Below are positions 33,910-43,244 of a stretch of DNA of 64,000 nucleotides, piece after piece (position 1 is the stretch's first letter; every line of letters starts with the position of its first letter). Both the position numbers and the translations under genes were made by a program. The stretch is from JAJRXR01 sp041987545 (GTDB lineage: Bacteria; Planctomycetota; Phycisphaerae; Phycisphaerales; UBA1924): contig JBHIWH010000005.1 in the NCBI GenBank assembly GCA_041987545.1, positions 186,001-250,000 on the forward strand, written 5' to 3'. The notes beneath the pieces were generated by a model. The model saw only the letters and a list, made by a program, of their open reading frames with translations. It had not been told where the DNA came from and made no database searches.

Positions 33910-36102
33910 TCTCGAAGTACTCCACAACAAAGCCAACCTCGCGTTTCTCGTCGATCGTGAACACCGCGGCGTCCTCGGTCGGGCCGTGGATGTTCCAGCG
34001 TTCGATGATCGTCTCCCCGTCGACGATGACCCGGACGCCGTCGTCGCTGAGCGTGCGCACCCGCCATCGTCCCGCGTCCAGCGGGATCGTGGACGTCGCG
34101 ATGAGCCCGAACAACTCGGCGCCGGGCGCTTCCCCCGCCAATCTCGGCACGACCGCCCCGGGCCCACCCGAGGCGAACGCCATGTTCAGCTCGGACACGT
34201 GGATGGGCTCGACCCCCTCGGCCTCCGCTCTCCACGCCGCCTCGGCCGCGATCGGGTCCGAGGACCATCCCCAAAACTTCGCCTCCCACTCGGCTGCGAC
34301 CAGGCAGCCGGAGATCGCCGCGACCCCGCCCGGGTGTTCGATCTCCAATTCGTACGCGTGCGCACCCGGCCGTGTCGACGTGATCGTCACGCGCGCAACA
34401 TCCTCGCCGACGAACTCGGAGCTCACGGCGACGCCATCGTCGGGCCAGCGTGTCGGCATCGGGCGCCGCTCCCCCACACCCCGGAACTCGTACACGTGCT
34501 CCGGGCCGCGACCGGCGATGCGACGCACGAACACGCCCTCGTGATCCCAGGGCCCCCACTCGCCCATGACGATCGCAGCCCGCCCGCGAAGGTGCTCACG
34601 GGCGCCGATGGGCACGGTGTCGCCCAGCGCACGGATCACGGGGAGACTGAACCGGTCTGTCTCGGCGTGCATCTTCAGCGCGGGAGGCCCTTCCGACACC
34701 ACCCGCTCGCCGACGACGCCCTCGATCTCAAAGCGATTGGGGACGAGCAGGTTCGTGTGGAACTCATCGCCCAGGGGGAGCTGAAGCTGGATGCCCAGGA
34801 GTTGCTCGCCCTCGCCCAGCTCGAAGGGGTGGCCCGGCGTCATGACGAACGTGTTGCCCGTGACCCGGTTGCCCGCGACACCCCGGTACCCCGCCTCGAC
34901 GCCCGGCAGGGCCAGCAGCTCCTTGTCGTCGTCCCACCAGAGCCGTACGCCGACGCGGTTGTTCTCGAAGGTGTTCTCCACGATCACGTTACGCGAGCCG
35001 TGCTCGATGTTGATCCCGCCCCGCTCGTCGCCGTACGCCAGGGAGCCGTTGCGGGCGAAGTAGTTCTCCATGTACCTCGTGTCAGAGGAGTACCCGCCCC
35101 AGACGCCGCAGATCCCGTTGCCCTCGACGCGGTTGCGGGCGAACAGGTTGTTCTCCGAGAACGTCATCTCGAAGCCGTGGGCCGAGCAGAACGACAGGTC
35201 GTTGCGCATGAACTTGTTGTCGTTGCAGCCCGCGTCGGCGTAGTCGATCTGCACGCCGCCCCTGGGCTCGACCTGCCCGATCGCCTCGCGGCCGCCGAAG
35301 CCGAAGATCCCGTCGCCCGAGTGCGTGCACGAGTTCTCGACGATGAAGTTCTCGTTGCACTGCTCGAACATCAGGATCCCGGCCGAGTCCTGGCCCCGGT
35401 TGTACACGCCCTCCTCGTGCCCGCGGATGCAGAAGTCGAAGGCGTTCCGCGACACGGTGTTGCGGCTGGACCGCCACATCGCCAGCCCCCACCCCGACAA
35501 GAACGAGCAGTCGTTGTCGTACACGTCCGACTCGTTCACCTCGTCGAGGATGATCCCGTTCTGCGACCCGCGGACGCGGACGCGGCGGACGGTCACGCCA
35601 TCCGACTCCTCGATCGCGAGGGCGGCGCCGAAACTGCTCACCCACTCGTTCGCGTCGTTCTCGTGCGGGCGGAGCCAGTCGCGGAGGTCCTCTCGCTCTG
35701 GCGTCGAGCGCAGCCGCTGGCGGTACGCCCCGGACAGGTCCGCCCCGTCCACGACCAGCCCGTCGGCGCCCGTCGCGCTGACGTTGACCTTGTACCCGTG
35801 GACCTCGACGCCCCGGAGGCTCACGCCCTCGACGCCCTCGATCCGGATGCCAACGCCGGCCAGCTCATCGCCCGGTGTGCCGGCCGGCGCCCCCCGGAGG
35901 ACCGACCCCTCCTCGAACCGGACCGTGACGCCGTCGGCGACGATGTGGATGACGCCGTCGCCCTCGTCGTCCTCGATGACGATCCCGGCGCGATCCGGAC
36001 GACGCAGGACTGATCGATCCGGGTGTCGTCCGCGGTCACCTCGACCACGGGCGCCGCCCCGACCCCGACCAGCACACACGCGAGCATCTCGACTCCGAGC
36101 AT
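33863..36102 (-). CDS. Secreted right-handed beta-helix protein with C-terminal PA14-like domain (frameshifted)
   Basis: About 745 residues when read with one frameshift. The signal peptide (MLGVEMLACVLVGVGAAP) and first strand VVEVTADDTRIDQSCVVRIAPG lie in one frame; from near 35984 the protein continues in another frame with IVIEDDEGDGVIHIVADGVTV and stays open to 33863. One missing base in the CCGGGA run (minus strand) explains it. Next come parallel beta-helix repeats rich in Asn, Asp and Gly (NTVSRNAFDFC, NNLFARNRVEGNGICG, RNVIVENTFENNRVG), as in NosD-type carbohydrate-active proteins, and a final PA14-like beta domain (WRVRTLSDDGVRVIVDGE). It may be a sequencing or assembly error or a recent mutation. 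Specificity is unknown. Confidence 0.75.
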
Positions 36103-36166
36103 GGGACGAGCCTATCGCCACCGGCGGCTGTACGATCCGGCGTTCCGCCAGCAAGGAGGACACGCC

Positions 36167-37330
36167 GTGACCGACCCCGCCCCCGCCGCGACCCTCTTCG
36201 CCGGCATCCCGGCGCACAACTGCGCCCTCTACCACCAGATCCGCTTCCAGGCGGGCGACCCGGCGGCGCTGGTCGTCCTGGGGGACAACGGCTCACGCCG
36301 CCGACGCCTCATCATCCGCGACATCGAGATGGACCGCGCCCGGGCCAGCGCCAGGGCCGACGACGTCTCAGCGCCCGCCGACTTCGAGCCGGCGGGAGGC
36401 TTGTCCGCCGACCGCGAGACCGCGACGGCCCAGGCCGCCGCCGAGATGCTCCGCCGCGAGGGCGTCTCCCGCGTGCGCGCCGACCGGACGCTCCCGCTGA
36501 GCTACGCCCACGAGATCGAGGCCGCGGGCATCGAGCTGGTCTACGACCCCGACCTGGGCGTCCGCGATCGGCGGGCCAAGGACGAGCAGGAACTGGCCTG
36601 GCTCCGCGAGGCCCAGCAGACGACCGAGCGGTGCGTCCGGATGGCGTGCGAGACGATCGCGTCGGCCGAGGCCGGCGCGGGCGGCGACCTGAGCCTCGAA
36701 GGCGAGCCCCTGACCTCCGAGCGCGTCCGCGCCATGATCGACGTCTGGCTCCTCGAGCGCGGCTACCTCAACGAGATGTGCATCGTCGCGGGCGGGACAC
36801 AGGGCGGCGACTGCCACGAGCGGGGCTCCGGCCAGCTCCGCACGGGCGAGCCCGTCATCATCGACGTCTTCCCCCGCAACCGGGTCACGCTCTACAACGG
36901 CGACTGCACCCGCACCGTCTGCCACGGCCAGGCGCCCGACGAGCTCGTCCGCATGCACGCGGCGGTCGTCGAGGCCAAGCGCGACGCCATCGCGGCCACC
37001 CGCGCGGGCGTCACGGGCGAGGACGTCCACCGGGCAACGATCGCCGCCCTGGCCCGCCACGGCTACCGCTTCTGCCGCCCCGTCGAGGTCACGTCCGACG
37101 ACGAGGCCGCCATGGTCCACGGCACGGGCCACGGCGTCGGACTCGAGGTCCACGAGCCGCCGTTGCTCGATATGGGCGCCCCGCCCCTGGTCGCCGGGGA
37201 CGTCCTGACAATCGAGCCCGGGCTCTACCGCCGATCGCTGGGCGGGGTCCGGGTCGAGGACATGGCCGCGGTCACGCCCTCGGGCGCCGACAACTTCAAC
37301 TCGATCCCCGACGGCCTGTCCTGGGCCTAG
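36167..37330 (+). CDS. M24-family metallopeptidase (Xaa-Pro aminopeptidase-like)
   Basis: A 387-residue pita-bread-fold peptidase. The GTG at 36167 has AAGGAGG 7 bases upstream, a near-perfect ribosome site. An N-terminal creatinase-like domain (1-155) is followed by the M24 domain with all five metal ligands visible: Asp in VIIDVFP, Asp in YNGDCTRT, His in GTGHGVGLE, Glu in TIEPGLY and Glu in VRVEDMA. Removal of N-terminal residues ahead of proline is the usual activity. There is no signal peptide, so it acts in the cytosol. It is divergent from the beta-helix gene. Confidence 0.92.
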   Translation: MTDPAPAATLFAGIPAHNCALYHQIRFQAGDPAALVVLGDNGSRRRRLIIRDIEMDRARASARADDVSAPADFEPAGGLSADRETATAQAAAEMLRREGVSRVRADRTLPLSYAHEIEAAGIELVYDPDLGVRDRRAKDEQELAWLREAQQTTERCVRMACETIASAEAGAGGDLSLEGEPLTSERVRAMIDVWLLERGYLNEMCIVAGGTQGGDCHERGSGQLRTGEPVIIDVFPRNRVTLYNGDCTRTVCHGQAPDELVRMHAAVVEAKRDAIAATRAGVTGEDVHRATIAALARHGYRFCRPVEVTSDDEAAMVHGTGHGVGLEVHEPPLLDMGAPPLVAGDVLTIEPGLYRRSLGGVRVEDMAAVTPSGADNFNSIPDGLSWA

Positions 37331-37558
37331 GGCCGCCGTCTGACCGTGAATCTGGGCTATCCCCCGACCGTCCACGGGCCCGACGCGGCTGCCGCGGCCG
37401 GCCCGGGCGATCGGCGAACCCGCGGGCGGCCCCTTTCTTGGAGCGGCCGGGTCTGCGAACATGGCCCTCCCCGCCGGCCGGCCTGCAACTCCGGGCCCGC
37501 CCGGCCGATACATCACAAAGCACGAACGAGCGTGCACGACACCATCCGAGGCCAGACC

Positions 37559-40297
37559 ATGAAACGACCGAACCCGCTCGCCCTGATCGCCGGAACCGCT
37601 CTCTGCCTGACCCTGGGCGCCCCCGCCCTCGCGGGCGACGACCTGCCCCCCTTCGAGAAGGTCGGCGAGGGCTACGAGAAGGTCGTCTCGACGACCGAGG
37701 GCGGCACGCTCTTCAACGTCTGGAAGCGGGACAAGGACGCGCAGGTCCTCGCCGAGATCCCGAAGAGCCTCATCGGCAAGAAGTTCTACATGGCGCCGAC
37801 GATCGTCTCGGGCTACCGCCAGGCGGGCACGTACACGCAGTACGCCGTCCCGGGCGCGCCCGGCTCGCGGCAGGTCTACTGGAAGAAGTACGACGACAAG
37901 CTGGCGCTCATCGAGCCGAACATGGACTTCCGCTCGTCGGGCGACGCCGAATCCAAGGCCGCCCTGGAGCGCGTCTACACGGACCGCGTGCTGCTGACCG
38001 TCCCGGTCATCGCCAAGGGCCCGTCGGGCGGCTACGTCGTGGACATGGACAAGATGCTGCTGGGCGGCTCGGACCAGTTCTTTGGCCGCTACCTCCGCGG
38101 CGCCAACATGCAGCTCACCGAGCTGACCATGTGCAAGGCGTTCCCCAAGAACGTCGAGATCCGCTTCAAGCTCCCCCGCGCCGGCGGCACGCTCACCGAG
38201 GTGCACTACTCGCTGGGCATGCCCGACAAGACGCCGGGCTTCAAGCCCCGCGAGGCCGACCGACGCGTCGGGTTCTTCTACACCAACTACACCGACCGGG
38301 CCAAGAACGACGGCGAGGGCCAGACGGTCCGCCATGCCCACCGCTGGAACCTCGAGAAGCGTGACCCCAGGCTGAAGATGAGCCCCCCCAAGGAGCCCAT
38401 CGTCTACTACATCGAGCACACGACCCCCGTCCGCTACCGCCGCTGGGTGCGTGACGGCATCCTGGCCTGGAACCGCGCCTTCGAGCAGGTCGGCATCGTC
38501 AACGCCGTCGAGGTCCGCCAGCAGGACGCCCAGACCGGCGCCTACATGGACATCGACCCCGAGGACATCCGCTACTCGTTCGTCCGCTGGACCAACTCGC
38601 ACCAGGGCTACGCGATCGGCCCGAGCAGCGCCCACCCGGACACGGGCGAGATCTACGAGGCCGACATCGTCATGGACGAGGGCTTCATCGCCGGCTGGGC
38701 CAGCCAGTGGCTGGACATCGAGCTGACGCGGGTCGCGCTGGCCGACTACGACGCCGAGACGATCGCCTGGCTGGACTCCAACCCCGACTGGGACCCGCGG
38801 TACCGCCTGGCCGACGCCTCGGACCGCCCGCGGATCCTCGAGTACCGCAAGGCACGGGCCGAGGGCCGCGAGTGGGCGGGCGAGGTCCCGCCGACCATGG
38901 ACCCGGGCCTCTGGATGCAGCCCGGCCCGAACGCGGCCGACGGCATCTACCGCTGCGACTGCGCCCGTCACCAGTCGATCTCCGTCGCGATGCACCGCCT
39001 GGCCGCCGAGGCCGGCGTCTTCGACGACAAGGGCGGGGACGGCGGGGAAGAAGTCTCCAAGCTCGACGGCCTGCCCGAGGACTACATCGGCCCGCTGCTC
39101 AAGGACGTCGTGATGCACGAGGTCGGCCACACGCTGGGCCTCATGCACAACTGGAAGGGCACCACCCGCCACACCTTCGCCGAGATCAACTCCGGCGACG
39201 AGGGCACGCCCGTCAGCGTCTCCGTCATGGACTACATCCCGACCAACATCGTCGTCGACGACGGTGATCTGGAGCAAGGCCACTGGACCATGATGGACAT
39301 CGGCACCTACGACATGTGGGCCATCGAGTGGGGCTACACCTTCGGCGACCCCGCGGAGGTCGCCAAGCAGGCCGCAGACCCGGACCATGCGTTCATGTCC
39401 GACGAGGCCTCGGGCACGCCCGACCCCACCGCCAAGACCTGGGACGTGGGCAACAACTCCATCGACAACGCCGTTGCCGACGTCGCCTACGTCAACCACA
39501 TCCGCGGCAAGATCCTCGACGAGGTCGTTGACGAGGGCGACTCCTGGCAGGAGGCCCGCGACGCCTACTACAAGACGCTCTACAAGCAGCTCCAGGCGAT
39601 GAGCAAGTCCTCGCACTGGATCGGCGGCGCCTACATCAACCGCTTCCACAAGGGCGACCCCGGCGCGCCGGACCCCGTCCGCCCCGTCGAGGTGGAGCAG
39701 CAGCGCCGCGCCATCGAGTTCATCATCGCCAACGGCCTCGACGAGGGCGCCTACGGGCTCACCCCCGAGCTGCTGGCCAAGATCGGCGCCGACCAGTGGT
39801 TCGACAACGCCGGTTGGGTTGACGCGACGGACATCCCAGTCCAGGACACGATCCTCGGCATCCAGTCCAGCGCGATGACGATGCTCGTCAACCCGATGCG
39901 CCTCCGCCGCATCATGGACAACGAGGTCCGCACGCCCGACGGCGAGGACGCGCTGACCGTCCCCGAGCTTCTCACCCAGGTCCGCGAGGCGGTCTGGGCC
40001 GACTCGGACTCCGGCTCCGGGCGGTACACCGCGCGCGAGCCCATGATCTCGCCCTTCGCCCGCAACCTGCAGCGCGAGCACCTGGACCGCCTGGTCTCGC
40101 TGGCGACGGGCAACTCGTGGGGCTCGGCCTCGGGCCGCACGCTCACCAGCCTCGCCCGCCAGGAGCTGCGCGAGATCCGCTCCTGGATCAACGAGGCGTC
40201 CACGGTCGAGATGGACCCGTACTCGCGGGCCCACCTGGCCGACGCCAAGGAGCGGATCGACCGCGCCCTCGAGGCCGCCTACATCCGGGACAACTGA
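37559..40297 (+). CDS. Exported zinc metalloprotease, metzincin type (DUF5117/DUF4953-like)
   Basis: A 912-residue exported metalloprotease. The signal peptide is LALIAGTALCLTLGAPALA. The zinc site H520-E-V-G-H524-T-L-G-L-M-H530 is the extended metzincin motif, and the Met-turn is in VSVMDYIP. The N-terminal 200 or so residues match the DUF5117-type domain that precedes the peptidase in this large family. A long helical C-terminal region (from about 640) follows. GAGG lies 7 bases before the ATG. The gene stands alone and ends in a classical terminator. Family members are found widely in Bacteroidetes and planctomycetes; substrates are not established. Confidence 0.9.
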   Translation: MKRPNPLALIAGTALCLTLGAPALAGDDLPPFEKVGEGYEKVVSTTEGGTLFNVWKRDKDAQVLAEIPKSLIGKKFYMAPTIVSGYRQAGTYTQYAVPGAPGSRQVYWKKYDDKLALIEPNMDFRSSGDAESKAALERVYTDRVLLTVPVIAKGPSGGYVVDMDKMLLGGSDQFFGRYLRGANMQLTELTMCKAFPKNVEIRFKLPRAGGTLTEVHYSLGMPDKTPGFKPREADRRVGFFYTNYTDRAKNDGEGQTVRHAHRWNLEKRDPRLKMSPPKEPIVYYIEHTTPVRYRRWVRDGILAWNRAFEQVGIVNAVEVRQQDAQTGAYMDIDPEDIRYSFVRWTNSHQGYAIGPSSAHPDTGEIYEADIVMDEGFIAGWASQWLDIELTRVALADYDAETIAWLDSNPDWDPRYRLADASDRPRILEYRKARAEGREWAGEVPPTMDPGLWMQPGPNAADGIYRCDCARHQSISVAMHRLAAEAGVFDDKGGDGGEEVSKLDGLPEDYIGPLLKDVVMHEVGHTLGLMHNWKGTTRHTFAEINSGDEGTPVSVSVMDYIPTNIVVDDGDLEQGHWTMMDIGTYDMWAIEWGYTFGDPAEVAKQAADPDHAFMSDEASGTPDPTAKTWDVGNNSIDNAVADVAYVNHIRGKILDEVVDEGDSWQEARDAYYKTLYKQLQAMSKSSHWIGGAYINRFHKGDPGAPDPVRPVEVEQQRRAIEFIIANGLDEGAYGLTPELLAKIGADQWFDNAGWVDATDIPVQDTILGIQSSAMTMLVNPMRLRRIMDNEVRTPDGEDALTVPELLTQVREAVWADSDSGSGRYTAREPMISPFARNLQREHLDRLVSLATGNSWGSASGRTLTSLARQELREIRSWINEASTVEMDPYSRAHLADAKERIDRALEAAYIRDN

Positions 40298-40323
40298 GGC
40301 CAGAACGACCTCTCGTTGAACGA

Positions 40324-40360
40324 CAGCCCCGGCCGCATGCTCGGCCGGGGCTGTTTTCTT
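40324..40360 (+). terminator. Rho-independent terminator
   Basis: A 12-bp perfect stem CAGCCCCGGCCG / CGGCCGGGGCTG with a CATGCT loop, followed by TTTTCTT, 26 bases after the metalloprotease stop codon. Confidence 0.95.
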
Positions 40361-40388
40361 GCGCGTCGTTCGGGCGGGACCGCCGCCG

Positions 40389-41072
40389 CTACACGCCGGC
40401 GGGCGCCGACTCGACCATCTTCATCAGCGCCCCGACCATCTTGTCGCACCCCGTGAAGACCTGCCCGATCGTCTTGGCCTCCATGTAGCAGGGCGTCGAG
40501 ACGATCCGGTTGGCCTCGTCGATGGCGATGTCCTCCACGTCTCGGGCCTCGTGCCTGGCGCCCAGTTTCTCCAGGCCCGCGGCCGTCCCCGCGTCGTGCC
40601 CGATCGTCAGCGTGGGCGAGAGGGACCTGCCAAAGACCCGCGCCGCCACGGCCGGCGCGATGCACGCGAAGCCGATGGGCCTGCCGGCGCCGTGCGCCTC
40701 CTCCAGAACCCGCGCGACGTTGAGGTCGACGTCGCAGTCGGGCCCGTCGGTGGCGAACGTGCACAGGTTCTTGGCCGCCCCGAAGCCGCCGGGCAGGACG
40801 ATCGCGTCGAAATGCCCGCCCTTGACCTCGGCCAGGTCGTCGATCTCGCCTCGGGCGATCCGGGCCGACTCGGTCAGCACGTCGCGGGTCTGGCCCGCGG
40901 GCTTCTGGGCCAGGTGGTCGATGACGTCGAAGTCGCGCCTGGGCGCCAGGCACCGGTACGACCCGCCGTGCTTGTCGATCGCCCACAGGCAGGCGACGGC
41001 CTCCTGGATCTCGGCGCCGTCGAACACCCCGCACCCGCTCAGAATCACGCCGAACCTCGGTCCGCTGCCCAT
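40389..41072 (-). CDS. elbB: ElbB-type DJ-1/PfpI superfamily protein (glyoxalase-like)
   Basis: A 227-residue protein of the DJ-1/PfpI fold. It matches E. coli ElbB block by block: SGCGVFDGAEIQEAV at the start, RGEIDDLAEV, VLPGGFGAAKNL, the nucleophile Cys in GFACIAPAVAARVF, and TPCYMEAKTIGQ. ElbB has glyoxalase activity in vitro and was linked to isoprenoid production; its natural role is unclear. GGGAG lies 5 bases before the ATG. It is a single gene, convergent with the metalloprotease across the terminator. Confidence 0.92.
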   Translation of the reverse strand: MGSGPRFGVILSGCGVFDGAEIQEAVACLWAIDKHGGSYRCLAPRRDFDVIDHLAQKPAGQTRDVLTESARIARGEIDDLAEVKGGHFDAIVLPGGFGAAKNLCTFATDGPDCDVDLNVARVLEEAHGAGRPIGFACIAPAVAARVFGRSLSPTLTIGHDAGTAAGLEKLGARHEARDVEDIAIDEANRIVSTPCYMEAKTIGQVFTGCDKMVGALMKMVESAPAGV

Positions 41073-41189
41073 CGCGTCTCCCTTCTTCTGGGTCTGGCCG
41101 CATTCTACGGGGCGCGGCGCAGCGACAAGCCGGGGCGCAGGCCTCGTGCCCGCGCCCCGGCCGGGTCGTGGTTGAAACGAGCCGGCTCG

Positions 41190-41552
41190 CTAGAACCGGA
41201 ACACGATGCCGGGCCCGCACGAGGGGCGCGAGCGCCACACCGGGCGGTGGTAGCTCCGGCGGTACACCCGCCGCGGGGGGCAGACCTGGGGCCACCTGGG
41301 CTCGCAGAACCCGCCGTTGAACTCGACCCGCACGCGGCTGCGCGAGTACGAGCGCCGGTGCTGGTCCCGGCGCCAGTCATGGCGGCGGTCGTAGCCCCGG
41401 TCGTACCCGCGGTGATGCCCGCGGTCGCGGTACGCCGAGCGTCCGCGCCACGGCCCGTCGCCGGCCGCCGCCGCGGGCGTGGTCGCGCCCGCCAGGGCGA
41501 TCACCGCCGCCGCGCCGATCAACGCGCCGATCCGTCGTCGTCTGGTCCGCAT
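41190..41552 (-). CDS. Small exported Arg/Tyr-rich protein
   Basis: A 120-residue protein with a signal peptide (IGALIGAAAVIALAGATTPAAA) and a mature part very rich in Arg, Tyr, His and Asp (RDRGHHRGYDRGYDRRHDWRR), ending with three Cys residues and FNGGFCEPRWPQVCPPRRVYRRSY. No family is recognised. AAGGAGG lies 6 bases before the ATG. It shares a 5' hairpin and leader sequence with the next gene upstream (41663-42238), which also has a similar signal peptide, so the two may have arisen by duplication with later divergence. A cell-envelope function is likely, but nothing more specific can be said. Confidence 0.75.
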   Translation of the reverse strand: MRTRRRRIGALIGAAAVIALAGATTPAAAAGDGPWRGRSAYRDRGHHRGYDRGYDRRHDWRRDQHRRSYSRSRVRVEFNGGFCEPRWPQVCPPRRVYRRSYHRPVWRSRPSCGPGIVFRF

Positions 41553-41588
41553 GTGAAACCTCCTTCGTTGCTGCGGAACCCGTCGTGA

Positions 41589-41628
41589 CCGCGGGCCGGC
41601 GGGGGCGCGCCCGCCCGCCGGCCCGCGG
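41589..41628 (-). promoter_or_regulatory. 5' hairpin element, copy A
   Basis: Perfect 15-base inverted repeat CCGCGGGCCGGCGGG ... CCCGCCGGCCCGCGG with a 10-base spacer containing GGCGCGCC. It lies 36-76 bases upstream of the start at 41552. A second copy (42272-42311) occupies the same place before the next gene, and the flanking bases are also similar. Confidence 0.7.
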
Positions 41629-41662
41629 AGGAACGCGACGCGCGTCCCGGATCGCTCACCGC

Positions 41663-42238
41663 TCAGTCACGCCGCAGGCTGACGGCCGCCCGCACAAACG
41701 GCCGACGCGCCGGGCGCTGCACGATTGGCGTCTGGCACACGATGGCGCCGCTGTTCCACTCGAACGTGGGCCACTTGGTGATCACGCGGCCGGAGAGCCC
41801 GTACGGGCCGTGACGACCGCGGCGCCCGCCCGCCTGCTCGACCCGCGAGCACGCGCACAGCGCCTCGCTCAGCGAGATCGAGATGCACCCGTTCTCGAGC
41901 ACGAACTTCGCGTCGTACAGATCGCTCGTCCAGCCCAGGGGCGGCGAGCGGCGGCCGGTCCGCACGATCACGCGCCCCTTCTCGATGCACGCCGAGTGTC
42001 CGGCGCACTTGAACGCCTCCACGATGCTCATCAGCGGGCGGCGCGCATCGATCTCGAAGACTCGCTTGCCGATCTGCAACTGCCCCGCGTCGTGCGAGTG
42101 CGCGTGCCGCGCCTCGGGTCCTCGGGGCCGCTCGCGGGACCCGTGCCCAGCCATCGCCGGGCTCGCCGCCCCGGCGACCGCGATGATCAGCCCCGCGCCC
42201 AGCAGCGCGCCCTTGCTCCGACTCGTCCTGCGTGTCAT
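41663..42238 (-). CDS. Small exported protein, unknown function
   Basis: A 191-residue exported protein: signal peptide GALLGAGLIIAVAGAASPAMA, a His/Arg-rich stretch (RPRGPEARHAHSHDAG), then a beta-rich domain with four Cys (AFKCAGHSACIEKG and ALCACSRVEQ) and a strand-rich end. No known domain is recognised. The ATG at 42238 has AAGGAG 7 bases upstream; the frame is open further back, but that part lacks a start signal. The 5' hairpin at 42272-42311 is shared with the gene at 41190-41552. It is divergent from the TPR-like gene. Confidence 0.75.
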   Translation of the reverse strand: MTRRTSRSKGALLGAGLIIAVAGAASPAMAGHGSRERPRGPEARHAHSHDAGQLQIGKRVFEIDARRPLMSIVEAFKCAGHSACIEKGRVIVRTGRRSPPLGWTSDLYDAKFVLENGCISISLSEALCACSRVEQAGGRRGRHGPYGLSGRVITKWPTFEWNSGAIVCQTPIVQRPARRPFVRAAVSLRRD

Positions 42239-42271
42239 GTCCAGACTCCTTCCCGTTCGGGGTCCTTCGTT

Positions 42272-42311
42272 CCGCGGCCCGGCGGGGGCGCGCCGTCCCG
42301 CCGAGCCGCGG
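42272..42311 (-). promoter_or_regulatory. 5' hairpin element, copy B
   Basis: 15-base inverted repeat CCGCGGCCCGGCGGG ... CCCGCCGAGCCGCGG (one mismatch) around a 10-base spacer with the same GGCGCGCC core as copy A. It lies 33-73 bases upstream of the start at 42238. No minus-strand gene ends here, so it is not a terminator. Confidence 0.7.
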
Positions 42312-42525
42312 AGGACGCAACCCGCGTCCCGCCGCCCCACCGAGCCGGGGGCCCCCCCCGCTGACACCGACTACGCCCCAGGGCCCAGAAACGCCGTTTC
42401 CGGCCCCCAGGCCCGTTAGTGGTCACTTATTTTTTCGCGGAATTCCCGGATCGGGCGTCATAGTGCGGCCGTACACGCGGTTGAACAGTGTGCGGGCCCC
42501 GAGGCCCGCGATCCGGAGACCGACC

Positions 42526-43194
42526 ATGGCACAGACCGCCCGCAGCAAGTCCACGCGTCCGACGGACACGACCCTGGTGACCGCGCCCGCCCCGGGCGAC
42601 CTGTCGCCTCTTGAGGCCGCCATCATGGACGCGTGCAACGACATGCACGAGGCCCGCGAGCGTGGCGACAACGCGTACATCGCCGCCGCCCGCGAGCGCC
42701 TGTTCGACCTCGTGGACAAGTACGACGAGGCCGACGCCGAGGACCACCCCAACGCCGCCTGGGCCCGCCCGAACCAGCGGGCGCTGGCGCTGAGCGCCGC
42801 GGGCGAGGTCGCGCGGGCCATCGACGCCGAGCTGATCGCCCTGAAGTACGCGGACACCCCGCGTCGGCGTGAGATCAGCCTGGGCAACCTGGCCGACCGC
42901 TGCATCCGCCTCGGGCGCCACGACGACGCCGTGGGCTACTTCCTGGGCGCGCTCGAGATCGCGCCCGGCAGCGCCCCGATCCTGCTCACCGGCGCCCAGG
43001 CGCTCTACCTGGCCGGGCACACCGCCGAGGCCGACCGCATCTTCGCCGAGTTCCTCGACCACCCGGAGATGCTCACGCCGGGCTCGGAGCTGACCGCGTA
43101 CCTCGACTGCGAGTCGCGGCTGCGCGAGATGACCCAGCGCCTGCCCTCGCTCGCGGAGCTGATGCGCCGCTGGGACGGGGCCCAACGAGTCTGA
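42526..43194 (+). CDS. TPR-like repeat protein
   Basis: A 222-residue soluble protein made almost wholly of helices. The middle shows degenerate tetratricopeptide repeats (SLGNLADRCIRLGRHDDAVGYFLGALEIAPGSAPILLTGAQALYLAGHTAEADRIF fits two TPR units when split). There is no signal peptide. GGAG lies 6 bases before the ATG. It is followed after 50 bases by the sigma-like membrane protein on the same strand, so a scaffold or regulatory partner role is possible. TPR proteins bind other proteins; the partner is unknown. Confidence 0.7.
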   Translation: MAQTARSKSTRPTDTTLVTAPAPGDLSPLEAAIMDACNDMHEARERGDNAYIAAARERLFDLVDKYDEADAEDHPNAAWARPNQRALALSAAGEVARAIDAELIALKYADTPRRREISLGNLADRCIRLGRHDDAVGYFLGALEIAPGSAPILLTGAQALYLAGHTAEADRIFAEFLDHPEMLTPGSELTAYLDCESRLREMTQRLPSLAELMRRWDGAQRV

Positions 43195-43244
43195 GCGTTC
43201 GACGGACCACACACGCCGCGACCACCGGGATGAAGGGGTCGAGC

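Noticed and set aside
36368..40234. A 1288-codon open frame on the minus strand, opposite the M24 peptidase and metalloprotease genes
   Set aside because: It is a mirror of two well-supported plus-strand genes in GC-rich DNA; its translation is low in complexity (Val/Asp/Gly/Arg), with no domain or start signal.
42421..42525. AT-rich TTATTTTTTCG before the TPR-like gene as a promoter
   Set aside because: No -35/-10 pair at a sensible distance could be found.
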